DNA of 6,321 bases from an uncultured Clostridia bacterium (GTDB lineage: Bacteria > Bacillota > Clostridia > TANB77 > CAG-508), in assembly GCA_944390615.1 (NCBI GenBank), contig CALXRJ010000116.1, forward strand, positions 1 to 6,321, written 5' to 3'. The translations under genes and the position numbers were made by a program. The notes beneath the pieces were generated by a model, which saw only the letters and a list, made by a program, of their open reading frames with translations, was not told where the DNA came from and did not search any database. Positions 5,555 through 6,321 of the stretch are shown here, one piece after another (the stretch's first letter is position 1; every line of letters begins with the position of its first letter).

Positions 5555-5868
5555 TGGCTCCTCGTGCTGGGCTCGAACCAGCGACCTATCGGTTACGCAC
5601 TACATTAATTTTCATTAACATTATATATTTTAATATAATTTGTAGTCTGGACTTTATCTTTACCATATTTTTCAACTTAGGTAGGTGGTGTAAAGTCTCT
5701 ACACACGGCTTTTGCCTTGCTCGGTATTGTCGTGTAACGATTGTTACTTACGAGTTCCACCGAATTAGCCACCTTTTTCATCTATATGTTTCCATATAGA
5801 GCTGCTAACTCTTTAGTCTTTAAGACTTGCTCGACAGCCGAGCGCTCTACCAACTGAGCTAACGAGGA
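5555..5868 (-). tRNA. tRNA-Asn(GUU), interrupted by a group I intron
   Basis: The exons are 5834-5868 (bases 1-35) and 5555-5595 (bases 36-76). Joined, they give a 76-nt tRNA with CCA encoded. The acceptor stem TCCTCGT/ACGAGGA is perfect, the D-arm is GCTC/GAGC with loop AGTTGGTA, the T-arm is GCTGG/CCAGC with loop TTCGAGC, and the discriminator is G73. The joined anticodon loop is CUGUUAA, so the anticodon is GUU (Asn). The intron lies between anticodon bases U35 and U36. The anticodon stem has one mismatch, C27 against U43; its other four pairs are Watson-Crick. The gene starts 8 nt after 5S rRNA, so it is the last gene of the rRNA unit. Without splicing, no functional Asn tRNA can come from this locus. 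Confidence 0.93.
5596..5833 (-). ncRNA. Self-splicing group I intron (IC3-like) in the tRNA-Asn anticodon loop
   Basis: This 238-nt intron has no open reading frame on its own strand. The 5' exon ends in U and the intron ends in G, as group I chemistry requires. The guide GUUAGCAGCU (5800-5809) pairs with the 5' exon end GGCUGU (P1, with G-U at the splice site) and with the 3' exon start UAAC (P10). P2 is an 8-bp hairpin, UCUAUAUG-GAAA-CAUAUAGA (5781-5800). P3 is AGGUGG/CCACCU (5769-5774 with 5683-5688). P4 is UUCGGU/ACCGAG (5759-5764 with 5720-5725). P5 is UCGU/ACGA, capped by GUAAC-AAUC-GUUAC. P6 is GGC-AAAA-GCC. P7 is GACUUU/AAAGUC (5692-5697 with 5650-5655), inside the R/S-type boxes AGAGACUUU and AAGAUAAAGUCC. 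P9 (5620-5639) and P9.1 (UUAAU-GAAA-AUUAA, 5605-5618) follow. The IC3 subgroup is my inference from small size and tRNA location. Confidence 0.93.
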
Positions 5869-5876
5869 ATATATAA

Positions 5877-5993
5877 ATCTAGCGACAACCTATCTTCCCA
5901 GCAGGGTAACCCACAAGTATTTTCGGCACATTTGAGCTTGACTTCTGTGTTCGGGATGGAAACAGGTATTTCCTCAATGTTATCATCACTAGA
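5877..5993 (-). rRNA. rrf: 5S ribosomal RNA
   Basis: About 117 nt. The terminal helix pairs TCTAGTGA at the 5' end with TCGCTAGA near the 3' end, 8 bp with one G-U. The universally conserved core CCCGAACACAGAAGTCAAGC is present, along with loop sequences typical of Gram-positive 5S. Ends are set from the helix and could shift by one or two bases. It is followed after 8 nt by the tRNA-Asn gene. Confidence 0.95.
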
Positions 5994-6019
5994 AAATTAT
6001 TGTCTACTTGAATATTGTT

Positions 6020-6048
6020 ATTATATTACATTATTTTCATTTTTGCAA
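6020..6048 (-). promoter_or_regulatory. Promoter-like element in the 23S-5S spacer
   Basis: TTGCAA (6043-6048), 17 bases, then a perfect TATAAT (6020-6025) on the minus strand. A start near 6013 would lie about 20 nt before the 5S 5' end, so it could drive 5S and tRNA-Asn independently of 16S-23S. It is identical in design to the promoter at 653-681. The rest of the 182-nt spacer (5994-6175) shows no gene. Confidence 0.55.
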
Positions 6049-6175
6049 TAGTTTATTCAAATTTTTTTATGTTTTATAATAACTTATTCTAGCACACTCA
6101 AAAATACATAGATGAATTCTCGTTTTAGGTTCTACCTACTAGATTTTTAGATTCTTCGTTTCTTACTTAACTTTT

Positions 6176-6321
6176 GTGGTTAAGCCCTCGATTCATTAGT
6201 ATTGATTGGCTTAATGACTCTCATCACTTACACCTTCAACCTATCTACCAGTTAGTCTTTCTGGAATCTTACTACCTTACGGTATGGGATATCTTATCTT
6301 AGGGTGGGCTTCACACTTAGA
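6176..6321 (-). rRNA. rrl: 23S ribosomal RNA, 3' end only
   Basis: The 3' terminal part of 23S (domain VI) enters from the right edge. Recognisable conserved stretches are CTAAGTGTGAAGCCC, GAAAGACTAACTGGTAGATAGGTTGAAGGTG-type sequence (two conserved blocks around 6237-6265), AATACTAATGAATCGAGGG and the terminal CTTAACCAC. The mature 3' end is placed near 6176 by analogy with other bacterial 23S, whose CTTAACC pairs with the 5' end; exact processing is not visible. About 146 nt are in the window. Confidence 0.93.

Noticed and set aside
5554..5799. 81-residue plus-strand reading frame beginning MAPRAGLEPAT
   Set aside because: It is antisense to the tRNA-Asn 3' exon and the group I intron. Frames beginning with GLEPAT-like sequence are a familiar artefact of reading tRNA genes backwards, and no ribosome-binding site or promoter supports it.
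6166..6184. Hairpin CTTAAC/GTTAAG at the 23S 3' end
   Set aside because: The first arm is part of mature 23S, where it pairs with the 23S 5' end, and no U-run follows. It is not a terminator, and the small stem may be chance or a processing detail.
1..6321. CRISPR array, insertion sequence, integrase or phage gene
   Set aside because: No short regularly spaced repeats, transposase or integrase motifs were seen. The only repeats are the protein-coding CnaB domains.

Overview
The window comes from a low-GC (AT-rich) Gram-positive bacterium, most likely a Clostridia-type Bacillota. The signs are strong AGGAGG ribosome-binding sites, TTGACA/TATAAT promoters, a sortase-type surface adhesin built from CnaB repeats, clostridial-style MutY, 5S and 23S rRNA, and the standard code (TGG for Trp, TGA used as stop). 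Genus or species cannot be fixed from sequence alone.

Layout, left to right. (1) 1-605, minus: the N-terminal 201 residues of a membrane-attached family 2 glycosyltransferase, running off the left edge, with its own promoter at 653-681. (2) 769-3885, minus: a 1038-residue secreted surface protein consisting of a signal peptide, a thioester-like domain, six CnaB/SpaA-type repeats, a DUF11-like domain and a terminal LPLTGM. It contains a 17-A homopolymer in the coding strand and lacks the usual membrane tail after the sortase motif. (3) 4102-4299, plus: a divergently transcribed 65-residue Cys-rich basic protein of unknown function, with a strong terminator overlapping its stop codon. (4) 4391-5431, minus: a complete MutY adenine DNA glycosylase. 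(5) 5516-6321, minus: the 3' end of a ribosomal RNA operon, made of the 23S 3' end, a long spacer with a promoter-like sequence, 5S, an interrupted tRNA-Asn(GUU) and a terminator.

The most striking element is the tRNA. The two halves of a perfect 76-nt tRNA-Asn, CCA included, are separated by 238 nt inserted between anticodon bases U35 and U36. The insert folds as a compact group I intron. The 5' exon ends in U, the intron ends in G, and one guide sequence pairs with both exons. P2, P3, P4, P5, P6, P7, P9 and P9.1 can all be drawn by hand. It carries no endonuclease gene. A mature Asn tRNA from this locus would require the RNA to splice itself.

The protein genes do not form an obvious pathway. 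The glycosyltransferase and the adhesin are both envelope functions but appear to have separate promoters, and MutY is housekeeping DNA repair. Between 5S and 23S (5994-6175) I see only a promoter-like element. Between the adhesin and the small gene (3886-4101) I see two divergent promoters and their leaders.
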